64,000 nucleotides of DNA from Clostridia bacterium (GTDB lineage Bacteria > Bacillota > Clostridia > Christensenellales > UBA1242). The notes under the pieces are model-generated. The model was not told the origin of the DNA and made no database searches. It saw only the letters and a list, made by a program, of their open reading frames with translations. Within the stretch, counting starts at the first letter, position 1. The number at the start of each line of letters is the position of its first letter. The DNA lies in assembly GCA_017503005.1 (NCBI GenBank), contig JAFVTW010000015.1, forward strand, positions 20,146 through 84,145, in the 5' to 3' direction. Made by a program: the position numbers and the translations under genes. Below are positions 17,493 to 25,462 of this stretch, piece by piece.

Positions 17493-18965
17493 TTATTTAA
17501 TCCAAGGCTCTTTTTCTACTGCATCTTCTTCTGTTTCTGGTTTTGCAGGAGTGTGTCCTTCTGCAAATACACCTACAAATTCAGATTCTACTTCGCCAGC
17601 TTCTAGGTCTGTTCTGTTTAGATAGTAGTTAGCTTCTGTAGCTCCTTCTGGAGTGTATGCTGAGTAGAAGTAAACATTTCTACCATCGTAGTCAAATACT
17701 ACATTGATATCTAATTTTAGAGTTTTGCCATTTGTTTCTACATATTGTACTGTAGGGTTTTGAGCTGTAACATCTATATAGCAGATTGTTTCGCTTTCTA
17801 AGAAGAATAGTTTAGAACCATACAATCCTAATGGATTGATTGTGCCACTAGCTGTATATAGTGTTTTTGATGGTGTTTTGTTTGAGTTTACTACAGAGAT
17901 TAATTTGATGTTGTTTGAATCATCGATAGCTACAACATCGTTGCCTACATATAGGCTGTTATTTGCATCTAATACAAATTTTGAAGTATAGGTTGCATTT
18001 AAAATTTCTGTTTCTCTAGATTGAACAAATTCTCTGTCTGCACTTAGTTCATATTTGCAGAAAATTGAATTTGTAGAACCTTTAACTGTTTTTGAGTAAT
18101 ATAAGCAATTACTTTTGATATTTTCGATTGTATATGTGTTGCCATTTGAAGCAACTTTTTCTTCGGTAGTGGTTCCAACTTTAACTCTTGCTAAGATGTT
18201 TCCACCTAGTGTACCCAAGCCATCGTCTTCTGTAATGTCGCGAGTATAGTATACATAGTTGTTATAGCCATCTACTAATGTGTTGTTGTTGTAGTATACA
18301 TCTGTAGCTAGTTGTTTGTCTGTTTTGATAAGTCCAGCACTTGTAGCAGAACTTGTCATAACTACAGCTTTTGGTTTTCTGTCGTATGCTTTGATTGATA
18401 CAACTTTGCTACCATCTAGAATTACGATATAAGCTTCGCCATCAACTTCGTACATTGTCCAGTTTGTAGATGTAAGAGTTTGGTCTGTAATATATAGAAC
18501 TTTACTGTCTGTACCATCGATATCTACTCTGCAGATGTTGCTTCTAGTATTTAGTAGGTTACCATATTCGTCTTTTTGCATATTTGGTGTTGCATAGAAG
18601 ATATAGTCATCAAAGATGTAGAAGCTAGCATTTTCTGTACCTACAATTTGAGGAACTACACATTCAGATTTTGATAGGAAACCATCTTCGTCATGACTGA
18701 TAGCATTGTTGCTTAGTTTTGTACGATAGATAGAACCTATTACTTGTTTGCCCCATACATTGTCTTGATCTTTTACTAAACCTTCGTATGATTTAAAACC
18801 GTTTACATAATATAGATAATCACCCTTAACTACTGCCATACCACCATTTGATACGATAGGGTCGTTTGTATTAGGGTTGTCTTTTAAACCTTTTTTGTCA
18901 CAACCAGCAAGAAAAACTGAGGTTGACATAAACAAGGCTAGTACCAATAATAATATTTTTTTCAT
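17493..18965 (-). CDS. Predicted lipoprotein with DUF5050-like propeller repeats
   Basis: A 490-residue protein with a lipoprotein signal peptide: MKKILLLVLALFMSTSVFLA, then Cys in a LAGC lipobox at residue 22. The mature part is beta-rich, with recurrent YLYYVNG, YIFYATP, YVYYTRD, LYYSKTV and KLFFLES strands each followed by polar turns. This is the spacing of DUF5050/TolB-type beta-propeller proteins. The C-terminus is acidic and low-complexity (PAKPETEEDAVEKEP). It probably sits on the outer face of the cytoplasmic membrane as a binding protein, with unknown ligand. ggagaag precedes the ATG closely. About 200 AT-rich bases without clear genes separate it from the next gene. Confidence 0.78.
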   Translation of the reverse strand: MKKILLLVLALFMSTSVFLAGCDKKGLKDNPNTNDPIVSNGGMAVVKGDYLYYVNGFKSYEGLVKDQDNVWGKQVIGSIYRTKLSNNAISHDEDGFLSKSECVVPQIVGTENASFYIFDDYIFYATPNMQKDEYGNLLNTRSNICRVDIDGTDSKVLYITDQTLTSTNWTMYEVDGEAYIVILDGSKVVSIKAYDRKPKAVVMTSSATSAGLIKTDKQLATDVYYNNNTLVDGYNNYVYYTRDITEDDGLGTLGGNILARVKVGTTTEEKVASNGNTYTIENIKSNCLYYSKTVKGSTNSIFCKYELSADREFVQSRETEILNATYTSKFVLDANNSLYVGNDVVAIDDSNNIKLISVVNSNKTPSKTLYTASGTINPLGLYGSKLFFLESETICYIDVTAQNPTVQYVETNGKTLKLDINVVFDYDGRNVYFYSAYTPEGATEANYYLNRTDLEAGEVESEFVGVFAEGHTPAKPETEEDAVEKEPWIK

Positions 18966-19145
18966 TTCTTCTCCAAGATTAATAAATTTATGCTACATAA
19001 CATATTATCAAAATTAATAAATATAGTCAATTATATAATATAATTAAGCCTTTCTATTTTAGCAGTTTATTCAAAAAAAATCATTTATTTTTTATAATAA
19101 TTATTAACTAAATTTTATTTAATAAACTATTTTTATATAATATGC

Positions 19146-19174
19146 AACAAAAAACAAAGCATTAGAGCTTTGTT
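19146..19174 (-). terminator. Terminator of the unknown 331-residue gene
   Basis: On the minus strand acaaagc / gctttgt forms a 7-bp stem with a six-base loop, followed by six T. The stop codon of the gene touches the 5' arm. Confidence 0.8.
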
Positions 19175-20168
19175 AGATTGAGTCTATTTGTATACTTTCG
19201 CCTGTGATGGCATTTTGATACATAACCCAGTATCCGTTATTGTAAGGGTTATTTGTGTCAGTAGGCAGCCACTGACTATAATTGTCTAGTCCGTTAGGTG
19301 GAGTGTTGCTATATTCGCCTGGTACACCGTAGCATATATATTTTAGGGATATATCTTCGTATATTAGACCCAGTACATATACATTTCCATTGTTTTCGTA
19401 GTCGATTTTGACCCACTTGCTATTAGGAATCAAATCTTCCAGGTTGGTTTCGGCAGGGTATGACGAAAATAAATCTTCAATTTGCTCAGCGATATTGTCG
19501 TAGAAAGTTTCGCTATCGGTGATATTTAGATTTTCCATTTCCTGGTCTATTATGTTTTTGTTTGAAAGTATCTTTGATATGCTTTCATTTTTTTGATTAA
19601 AAATATTGAAATTAGCAGAATATGTATTGTCTATATCGGTAATGGGTTGTGGTTGAACGAATTCACTATTGTTCTTTGTTTCGTTGTTTTCAAATATATC
19701 TAAGTCTAATTCTTTAGATACTACTTCTTCTATTTCTTCCGTTGTGTTTTCAAACATTTGAGACAGGTCTATATTTGTGGCTTGGGTTGTTGTTGCTGTT
19801 TCTTTTTGCCTGTTGAGATTGTCTACTATGTCGAGGGTGGCTTGATTCTTTGAATCACTTCCCCAGCACAAAGGTATTACTTTGTCAGGCTCGTCTACCA
19901 CGAGTACACAGCTTATATTGTGATCTAGTTCTATATTGTTTAGTTTAAAATTATAAATGTTGTTATTTATGAGAGAAATGTTTTGTTTTAGTACTTGTCT
20001 ACCATTTTCAGATATACCAAGCACTAAATTGTTTTCGCTTGATACATTGAAGGTCTTGAATGTGCCATATACAGAATTTGATTCTTTAGTAAGTGTTAAT
20101 ATTGCACTGCCATTATATGTGGGATTTGTGGTATTAGATAGCACTATTGTTTTTTTGAATGTTGCCAT
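19173..20168 (-). CDS. Unknown two-domain protein divergent from spo0A
   Basis: A 331-residue protein that I cannot assign. Residues 1-120 form a beta-rich domain (GSAILTLTKESNSVYGTFKTFNV, NLVLGISENGRQVLKQNISL, ISCVLV...KVIPLCWGS). Residues 120-215 are a polar, Glu/Thr/Asn-rich linker with little predicted structure. Residues 215-331 form a compact domain rich in aromatic residues, with SKWVKIDYENNGNVYVLGLIYED, LKYICYGVPG and NGYWVMYQN. No signal peptide or membrane helix is seen. cggagg lies just upstream of the ATG. It is transcribed away from spo0A across a long shared regulatory gap. Confidence 0.7.
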   Translation of the reverse strand: MATFKKTIVLSNTTNPTYNGSAILTLTKESNSVYGTFKTFNVSSENNLVLGISENGRQVLKQNISLINNNIYNFKLNNIELDHNISCVLVVDEPDKVIPLCWGSDSKNQATLDIVDNLNRQKETATTTQATNIDLSQMFENTTEEIEEVVSKELDLDIFENNETKNNSEFVQPQPITDIDNTYSANFNIFNQKNESISKILSNKNIIDQEMENLNITDSETFYDNIAEQIEDLFSSYPAETNLEDLIPNSKWVKIDYENNGNVYVLGLIYEDISLKYICYGVPGEYSNTPPNGLDNYSQWLPTDTNNPYNNGYWVMYQNAITGESIQIDSI

Positions 20169-20637
20169 TTTACCTCCGTAAGTTAAAAATGTTGTTATAT
20201 ATATTTTATATTAAAATTTAATGTAAAAGTTTAATATTGAATACGATAATATGGCTTTGTTTGTAGAAAAAAGTCGATTAGATAAGTATAAAATTCTATG
20301 ATAAAATCAAAAATCATTTTAAAAACTTTAATAATCAATGTTTTTTGATTTTTAAGTTTGAATTGTATGGTAAAAGTGTAAATTTTGATCCATTCGCTGA
20401 TTTAAATTTATTAATTCTAAAAAATAAAAATATTTCGACATTTTAGTACTATTTTTGAGATAAAATGTATTAATGCTACATTATTTTACGGTCCAAGGAA
20501 ATGCAATAATAATATGATGGTGGTATAATTTGTCTTGTACTCACTCTGGAACTTTTGGCTATTGTTTTATGTTTGTTGAGTGAGAAATGCACAAATATTA
20601 TGGTGTAAATTTAATTTTAAATGGAGAATAAAAAATA
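20169..20637 (+). promoter_or_regulatory. Regulatory gap upstream of spo0A
   Basis: This 469-base AT-rich stretch has no gene. A perfect Spo0A-box heptamer (TGTCGAA, minus orientation) lies at 20434-20440, about 20 bases upstream of a TAAAAT at 20461. A good extended -10, TGG-TATAAT, is at 20521-20529, predicting a start near 20536. The resulting leader of about 100 bases has a 7-bp stem, ctcactc (20540-20546) with gagtgag (20578-20584). Spo0A autoregulation through 0A boxes is known in Bacillus; here it is inferred. Confidence 0.6.
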
Positions 20638-21420
20638 ATGGGTAATTTATGTGAAGAAACTAAAATAATTTTGGTGGACAACAATGAACAAATGAGAAAT
20701 AATATCAAGAGCCAACTTGATGGTGAAGACTACAAGGTGGTGGCTGATTTTTTTGATGCAGTAACAGCTTTGGAATTTTTAAAGCAAAATGAAGTAGATG
20801 TGGTTATAACAGACATAGTTCTGCCTAATATTGATGGCTACGAATTTATGGAAGAAATAAACAAAAGTGATATGCCAAATAAACCAAAAATCCTAGTATT
20901 GTCAGCACTAAGTAATGATAATTTTGTAAATAAAGCACTTAATTATGGTGCAGATTATTATATGGTAAAGCCATGCGATATTAATGTATTAAAACAACGA
21001 ATACAAGAAATAGTTGATGGTGGTAATACCGATAAATCTATTACTAATATAAAAAGTATAAGACCTAGAAATAGACAATTAGAAGAAAAGATTACAAATA
21101 TATTTATTACTGTAGGTATTCCTGCTCATATAAAAGGATATCAATTCTTAAGGGAAGCTATCAAAATGGCTATAGATAATCCTGAGATTATAAATAGCAT
21201 TACAAAAAAGTTGTATCCTAGTATTGCAGAAAGATTTGAAACCACAGCTTCAAAAGTGGAAAGGGCTATAAGACATGCTATAGAAGTTGCATGGAATAGA
21301 GGCAAGATTGAGAATATTAATGCTCTATTTGGTATAAGGGTATATTCAAACAATGAAAAACCTACAAATGGTGAATTTATCGCACTAGTGGCTGATAAAA
21401 TGTTGATAGAAGGAGCTTAA
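20638..21420 (+). CDS. spo0A: Stage 0 sporulation protein A, master response regulator
   Basis: A 260-residue protein. The N-terminal receiver domain has ILVDNNEQ, the phosphorylatable Asp59 in VVITDIVLPN, VLSALS and YMVKPCD. The C-terminal Spo0A DNA-binding domain starts near residue 145 and includes ITNIFITVGIPAHIKGYQFLREAI, the recognition segment ERFETTASKVERAIRHAIEVAWNRG and NEKPTNGEFIA. It binds 0A boxes (TGNCGAA) and starts sporulation. One of the two acidic residues usual at the receiver N-terminus (DD in Bacillus) reads DN here. atggagaat precedes the start. The terminator overlaps the stop codon. Confidence 0.97.
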   Translation: MGNLCEETKIILVDNNEQMRNNIKSQLDGEDYKVVADFFDAVTALEFLKQNEVDVVITDIVLPNIDGYEFMEEINKSDMPNKPKILVLSALSNDNFVNKALNYGADYYMVKPCDINVLKQRIQEIVDGGNTDKSITNIKSIRPRNRQLEEKITNIFITVGIPAHIKGYQFLREAIKMAIDNPEIINSITKKLYPSIAERFETTASKVERAIRHAIEVAWNRGKIENINALFGIRVYSNNEKPTNGEFIALVADKMLIEGA

Positions 21421-21438
21421 TAGCTCTTTTTTGTTTTT
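21410..21438 (+). terminator. spo0A terminator overlapping its stop codon
   Basis: The 8-bp stem aaggagct / agctcttt includes one G-U pair. The TAA stop forms most of the four-base loop, and a T run follows. The last sense codons form the 5' arm. Confidence 0.82.
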
Positions 21439-21586
21439 GTGGGGTAAAACACTGGTAAAATAGTGAAAATAATGTATAAAAACTGTTTACAAGATAATAA
21501 TAAGTAACTATAATATATTAGCATTAAAGTAGTGAGCAATCATACATACTTTAAATACTAATATTGGTTAGGAGAAAACATACAAT

Positions 21587-22117
21587 ATGGTAAAAAAACA
21601 AACTTACATAAAGTGCCCAAGATGCGAACTTAATTATATCTTGAAAAAAGATAAATTCTGCGAAGTTTGCAAACAAGAAATGAAAGCTGGTGCTATTGAT
21701 GATGATGAGTTAGATATATATGATGAGTTAGAACTATGTCCTGTTTGTCATGTAAACTACATTAACGAAGGCGAAACAATGTGTGCATCATGTCTAGAAG
21801 AAAGCTTAGCTATCAACAAAGATGATGATGATTCAGATTGGAGAAATTATGTAGACAAAGATAATGATGATGACGACGATCTTGACCTACTACCTACATC
21901 AGATGATGATGAGGAGATAGATGAGGAGTTGGATTCTACATTTGCAAAAGACCTAGATGCTGACTTTAAAGATGATTTTGACGAAAATGATGATTTAGAG
22001 GATTTAGGTAATGAACTAGATGATTTGGATCTAGATTTAGATGAAACCGGCATCGATGACGACGACGAAGATGAAGAAGACTACGACGACGAAGGCGATG
22101 ACGACGAAGAAGAATAA
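21587..22117 (+). CDS. Zinc-ribbon protein with long acidic tail
   Basis: A 176-residue protein of unknown function. Residues 9-75 hold four CxxC-type knuckles (CPRC, CEVC, CPVC, CASC), consistent with two zinc ribbons. The rest, from about residue 80, is almost wholly Asp, Glu and Leu, with runs of up to six or seven acidic residues. It therefore has a very negative, disordered C-terminus. No membrane segment is seen. Acidic tails of this kind are known on polymerase-binding and histone-like-protein-binding factors, but that is only an analogy. taggag precedes the ATG, and a terminator follows. Confidence 0.75.
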   Translation: MVKKQTYIKCPRCELNYILKKDKFCEVCKQEMKAGAIDDDELDIYDELELCPVCHVNYINEGETMCASCLEESLAINKDDDDSDWRNYVDKDNDDDDDLDLLPTSDDDEEIDEELDSTFAKDLDADFKDDFDENDDLEDLGNELDDLDLDLDETGIDDDDEDEEDYDDEGDDDEEE

Positions 22118-22127
22118 TATACAAAAA

Positions 22128-22159
22128 CAGAAGTGCTTAATATGGCACTTCTTTTTTTG
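22128..22159 (+). terminator. Terminator after the zinc-ribbon gene
   Basis: The stem agaagtgc / gcacttct has an 8-base loop and a run of seven T. Confidence 0.9.
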
Positions 22160-22208
22160 AATAATATAGCTTAAAATTGGGGAGAATAATCAAAAAGGCA
22201 GGTGTGAT

Positions 22209-22442
22209 ATGACTAATAGTGAAAAATTACAGGCTGTTAAAGATGAAATTCAAAACCTAAAAGGAAAGACTTTAAGGTTGATTGTAAATAAGGGGAGAAA
22301 AAAGATTGTAAAATTTGATGGTATTATAGAGAGTGTGTATCCTTCTATGTTTGTAATTAAACCAAATAAATTTGTAGACCTAGAGCGAATGTGTTATTCG
22401 TACAATGATGTTTTGTGTGGGGATATAAGTTATAGGTACTAA
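22209..22442 (+). CDS. veg: Veg family protein
   Basis: A 77-residue protein matching Veg. The core KGKTLRLIVNKGRKKIVKFDGIIESVYPSMFVIK followed by YSYNDVLCGDI corresponds to the GRKK...G.....YPS.FVV...SYSY.DVL pattern of the Bacillus protein. That protein is highly transcribed and affects biofilm-matrix gene expression and spore outgrowth. The fold is a small SH3-like beta barrel. Its position next to a DUF3794/LysM gene is common in clostridia. An aggtgtgat site precedes the ATG. Confidence 0.92.
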   Translation: MTNSEKLQAVKDEIQNLKGKTLRLIVNKGRKKIVKFDGIIESVYPSMFVIKPNKFVDLERMCYSYNDVLCGDISYRY

Positions 22443-22460
22443 AAGTTAATAATTATATAA

Positions 22461-22495
22461 ATGTGGCAACTAGAAAAAGTTGTCATATTTTTTTG
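22461..22495 (+). terminator. veg terminator
   Basis: The 10-bp stem atgtggcaac / gttgtcatat includes G-U pairs, with an 8-base loop and seven T. Confidence 0.85.
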
Positions 22496-22543
22496 TTCTC
22501 ACAAGTAAAATACTAGTGCAAATAAATTTTTGGGGGAATGATA

Positions 22544-24079
22544 ATGGCGATAGAACCAAAATTCGAAAAGATTTCAACTGCTAACAGGGTGAAATTAGGT
22601 GTTACTCAGGCAGTAATTGAGTGTAAATTGCCGGCTAATGATGAAGGTGAAATTACTAAAGTGTTGTGTGCAAATGCAAAAAGTTATATTTGCAATACAG
22701 AAATTGAGGGCAAAGAAGTAAAATTTAATGGCAATGTGAATTTTCAAGTAATTTACGAAAATGATGCAAAGGAAGTAAATAGTTTAGATTATACTGCGGA
22801 TTTTAAGGATAAATTTTTTAGCGACAAAATTAGTGGTGGTAATATTGCTATTGTTACTAGTGGTGTTGTGGATATAAATACAGCTATTAGTGGTAGAGAT
22901 GTCAAAGTGGTTGCCATAGTTGAAATTTGTGTTGAAATGATAGAGCACTTAGAGTTGACAGCTTTGACAACAGTAGAGGGAGCTAGTGTCTATTACAATA
23001 CAGAAACGGTTAATGTATCTACATTTGCAGGAGTGCTAAGTGACAAGTTTGAAACCAACTATGATATTGAAATAAAAGATAATGTTTCTAAAGTATTAGA
23101 GGTAAGTTGCTCTCCATATATTGAAAATGTGACGGTATTTGAAAAATATGTAAAAGTTGTCGGTGGAGCAAATGTAGATATTTGTTATATTACAAATGGT
23201 GAACAACAATTATTAAGAACACATCAGTCTAAGGTTGACTTTGCACAAGAAGTTGCTTTAGACAATTTGATGGAGAATAGTTGTGTACAAAGTTTATTAG
23301 ATGTAAATAATTCTCAAATTAAAGTAACAACAAATATAGATGTAGACTATGCTGTAGTAAATCTTAACTTGCCATTTACATATACAGGTTATGCTTTTAA
23401 TAATAATGATGTTGAGATTATAGATGATGTTTTCTCTACTACAAACTATTTAAAATCTAAAACAGAAAGTTTTGATAGTTTGGTGTGTGGTGGTAGTTTA
23501 ACTTTAGAAAATAAGGTTACAGGTAATGTTGAGAGTGACGATGTATTTATGGACGAAGTTTTGGGGACTTGCTGCAATGCTGTTACGGTGGCTACTACAT
23601 ATATTCAAGATGAAAGCTTGATTGTAGAAGGTGTGGCTAGTACAACAGTAATGTATCTAAACAAGGAAACAAACAATACTTATTCTACTATGGTAGAAAT
23701 GCCATTCTCAATAAGTGAAAAAGCAAAAGATGTTGATGATGGGTTTGTGCCAGTTGTTAATGTTTCTTTGGGGGAAGTAAGTGCAAAAGTTCGTAGAGGG
23801 AAAGAGCTTGATGTTAGTGCAACATTGTTTGTGTATGCAGACTTTTATGGCTCAAAATGTGAGGCTGTAATTAGTGAGCTAGAAGAAGTGGAAGAAAAAC
23901 CAGAATCAAATACGGTGCTTACAATCTATGTTGTAAAACCTAATGAAACAATTTGGGAAATTTCTAAAAGATTAAATATTAATCCAGACAGTTTGTTAGA
24001 ACAAAATGCTAATGTGGAATTACCATTAAAAGGCGGAGAAAAACTGATTGTTTATAAGCAAAGAGAAACTGTATTTTAA
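22544..24079 (+). CDS. DUF3794 (SPOCS) and LysM protein, SipL-like
   Basis: A protein of about 511 residues. It has repeated DUF3794/SPOCS beta domains, with motif pairs such as VKFNGNVNFQVIYEND and CVQSLL...KVTTNIDV. A C-terminal LysM domain is at about residues 465-511 (YVVKPNETIWEISKRLNINPDSLLEQN). This is the SipL architecture; in clostridia SipL anchors the coat by binding SpoIVA. The LysM also allows a peptidoglycan role. The ATG at 22544 is preferred over the in-frame ATG at 22538 because ggggga ends directly before the latter and 6 bases before the former. Linkage to veg, spoIIR and sleB supports a sporulation role. Confidence 0.87.
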   Translation: MAIEPKFEKISTANRVKLGVTQAVIECKLPANDEGEITKVLCANAKSYICNTEIEGKEVKFNGNVNFQVIYENDAKEVNSLDYTADFKDKFFSDKISGGNIAIVTSGVVDINTAISGRDVKVVAIVEICVEMIEHLELTALTTVEGASVYYNTETVNVSTFAGVLSDKFETNYDIEIKDNVSKVLEVSCSPYIENVTVFEKYVKVVGGANVDICYITNGEQQLLRTHQSKVDFAQEVALDNLMENSCVQSLLDVNNSQIKVTTNIDVDYAVVNLNLPFTYTGYAFNNNDVEIIDDVFSTTNYLKSKTESFDSLVCGGSLTLENKVTGNVESDDVFMDEVLGTCCNAVTVATTYIQDESLIVEGVASTTVMYLNKETNNTYSTMVEMPFSISEKAKDVDDGFVPVVNVSLGEVSAKVRRGKELDVSATLFVYADFYGSKCEAVISELEEVEEKPESNTVLTIYVVKPNETIWEISKRLNINPDSLLEQNANVELPLKGGEKLIVYKQRETVF

Positions 24080-24106
24080 AAATAATCTGTAGCCATTAAA
24101 TATTCT

Positions 24107-24138
24107 AAAAGACACCAATATAGGTGTCTTTTTTCTTT
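24107..24138 (+). terminator. Terminator after the DUF3794/LysM gene
   Basis: The 10-bp stem aaaagacacc / ggtgtctttt has a six-base loop and a T-rich tail. Confidence 0.93.
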
Positions 24139-24216
24139 TTGTATACATTTTGTGACAAAAACTTTATGTTTTGAAGCATAAAATCTAAACAATATTTAAA
24201 TATAAGGAGTTGTGTT

Positions 24217-24738
24217 ATGAAAAGATTTGTTGTATTAAGTTTGGTTTTTGTTCTTAGTTTGTTTGTGTTTTGTGGTTGCAAAAATGACGAAAATAAATAC
24301 TTAAGAATACATATTAGAGCTAATAGTAATTTGGAGATAGACCAAAGTATAAAGTATAAAGTTAAAGATAAAGTGGTAGATTATTTAGTTCCTCTGATAA
24401 GCGATTGTGATAGTTTTGATAGTGCTATAGAAGTTATAAATCAAAATAATTTAAGTATCAAAAACATATGTGATGATGTGCTTAACAAAGAAGGCTTTAC
24501 ATATGAGGCAAGGGTGGGGATTTGCAAAGAATATTTTCCTACTAGAGCTTATGGCGAGTATGTATTACCATCAGATTTTTATGATGCGGTAATTATAGAG
24601 TTGGGTGATGCTGTTGGTGATAACTGGTGGTGTGTGGTATATCCACCACTCTGCTTTGTAAATGCTAAAGAGTTGTCTAGCTGTAATATAAAGTACAAAA
24701 GCAAACTTGTAGAAATTATTGATAAGTTTTTTGGTTAG
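24217..24738 (+). CDS. spoIIR: Stage II sporulation protein R
   Basis: A 173-residue secreted signalling protein. In Bacillus it is made in the forespore under sigma-F and triggers SpoIIGA processing of pro-sigma-E across the septum. It has a hydrophobic leader with a Cys-Gly-Cys end (FVFCGC), the YLRIHIRANSN motif, and the family-diagnostic NWWCVVYPPLCFV near residue 150. It is slightly shorter than the Bacillus protein. The CGC could be a lipobox, which would tether it to the membrane. ataaggag precedes the ATG. sleB follows after about 46 bases. Confidence 0.95.
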   Translation: MKRFVVLSLVFVLSLFVFCGCKNDENKYLRIHIRANSNLEIDQSIKYKVKDKVVDYLVPLISDCDSFDSAIEVINQNNLSIKNICDDVLNKEGFTYEARVGICKEYFPTRAYGEYVLPSDFYDAVIIELGDAVGDNWWCVVYPPLCFVNAKELSSCNIKYKSKLVEIIDKFFG

Positions 24739-24784
24739 AATGTGAATATTGTGTAAATACTTATGTAAAAATGTTGGAGTGGTT

Positions 24785-25453
24785 ATGAGAATTTTAAATC
24801 GTTTGTGTTTACCTATAATTCTTTGTTGCATATTGATAATGTGTGGTTTGGCATATTGCTTGGTTGATGTGTTTGGTTCTAAACATAAGCTTGTGGCTGT
24901 TACTGCTCAAGCTCCAGATATTTATGAGGTCCAACGAAGGTTAAAAGAGTGGGGGTATTATTCTGGTGAGCCAAGTGGAGTAGTAGATGGTGAAACTAGA
25001 GAGGCTATTATTTATTTTCAAAGAGTGCACGGGCTTAGTCAAACTGGAGAGATTGATTATGCTACAGCAGAAGCTATTGGTGTTAGTTTAAATTCTCAAA
25101 ATTCCACAAACCTGTATCTATTAGCAAAATGTATACATGCAGAAGCTAGAGGTGAAGAGTATGTTGGAATGGTGGCTGTTGGTGCTGTAATATTAAATCG
25201 TGTGGCTAGTCCGGATTTTCCAAATACAATCTATGGAGTGATTTATCAGCCATGGGCATTTACTGCAGTACATGATGGTCAAATAAACTTAGAACCAGAT
25301 AGCACAGCATATCAGGCAGCACAAGATGCTCTTAGTGGTTGGGACCCAACTTATGGTTGTTTATACTATTTTAATCCAGCTACTGCAACATCTAGCTGGA
25401 TATGGTCTAGACAGCAGGTAGTTACTATAGGTAGACATATATTTGCAATTTAG
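24785..25453 (+). CDS. sleB: Spore cortex-lytic enzyme
   Basis: A protein of about 222 residues. It has an N-terminal membrane/signal segment (LPIILCCILIMCGLAYCLV) and a peptidoglycan-binding type 1 domain (EVQRRLKEWGYYSGEPSGVVDGETREAIIYFQR). The SleB hydrolase-2 domain follows, starting at LLAKCIHAEARGEEYVGMVAVGAVILNRV with its catalytic Glu, and YQPWAFTAV later on. SleB is a lytic transglycosylase acting on muramic-delta-lactam cortex during germination. The ATG at 24785 is chosen over an in-frame one at 24749 because ggag lies 5 bases upstream. ypeB follows after 9 bases, the usual pair. Confidence 0.95.
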   Translation: MRILNRLCLPIILCCILIMCGLAYCLVDVFGSKHKLVAVTAQAPDIYEVQRRLKEWGYYSGEPSGVVDGETREAIIYFQRVHGLSQTGEIDYATAEAIGVSLNSQNSTNLYLLAKCIHAEARGEEYVGMVAVGAVILNRVASPDFPNTIYGVIYQPWAFTAVHDGQINLEPDSTAYQAAQDALSGWDPTYGCLYYFNPATATSSWIWSRQQVVTIGRHIFAI

Positions 25454-25462
25454 GAGTCAAGA

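Noticed and set aside
20496-20517. Possible sigma-H promoter for spo0A (AGGAAAT followed by a GATG)
   Set aside because: The -35 resembles the sigma-H consensus but the -10 lacks GAAT; the nearby TGG-TATAAT explains transcription better.
24140-24216. Possible sigma-F promoter before spoIIR (GTATA near 24142 and GCATA near 24174)
   Set aside because: No matching -10 (GGnnAnA) is found at the required distance, so it is not claimed, although sigma-F control would be expected from the family.
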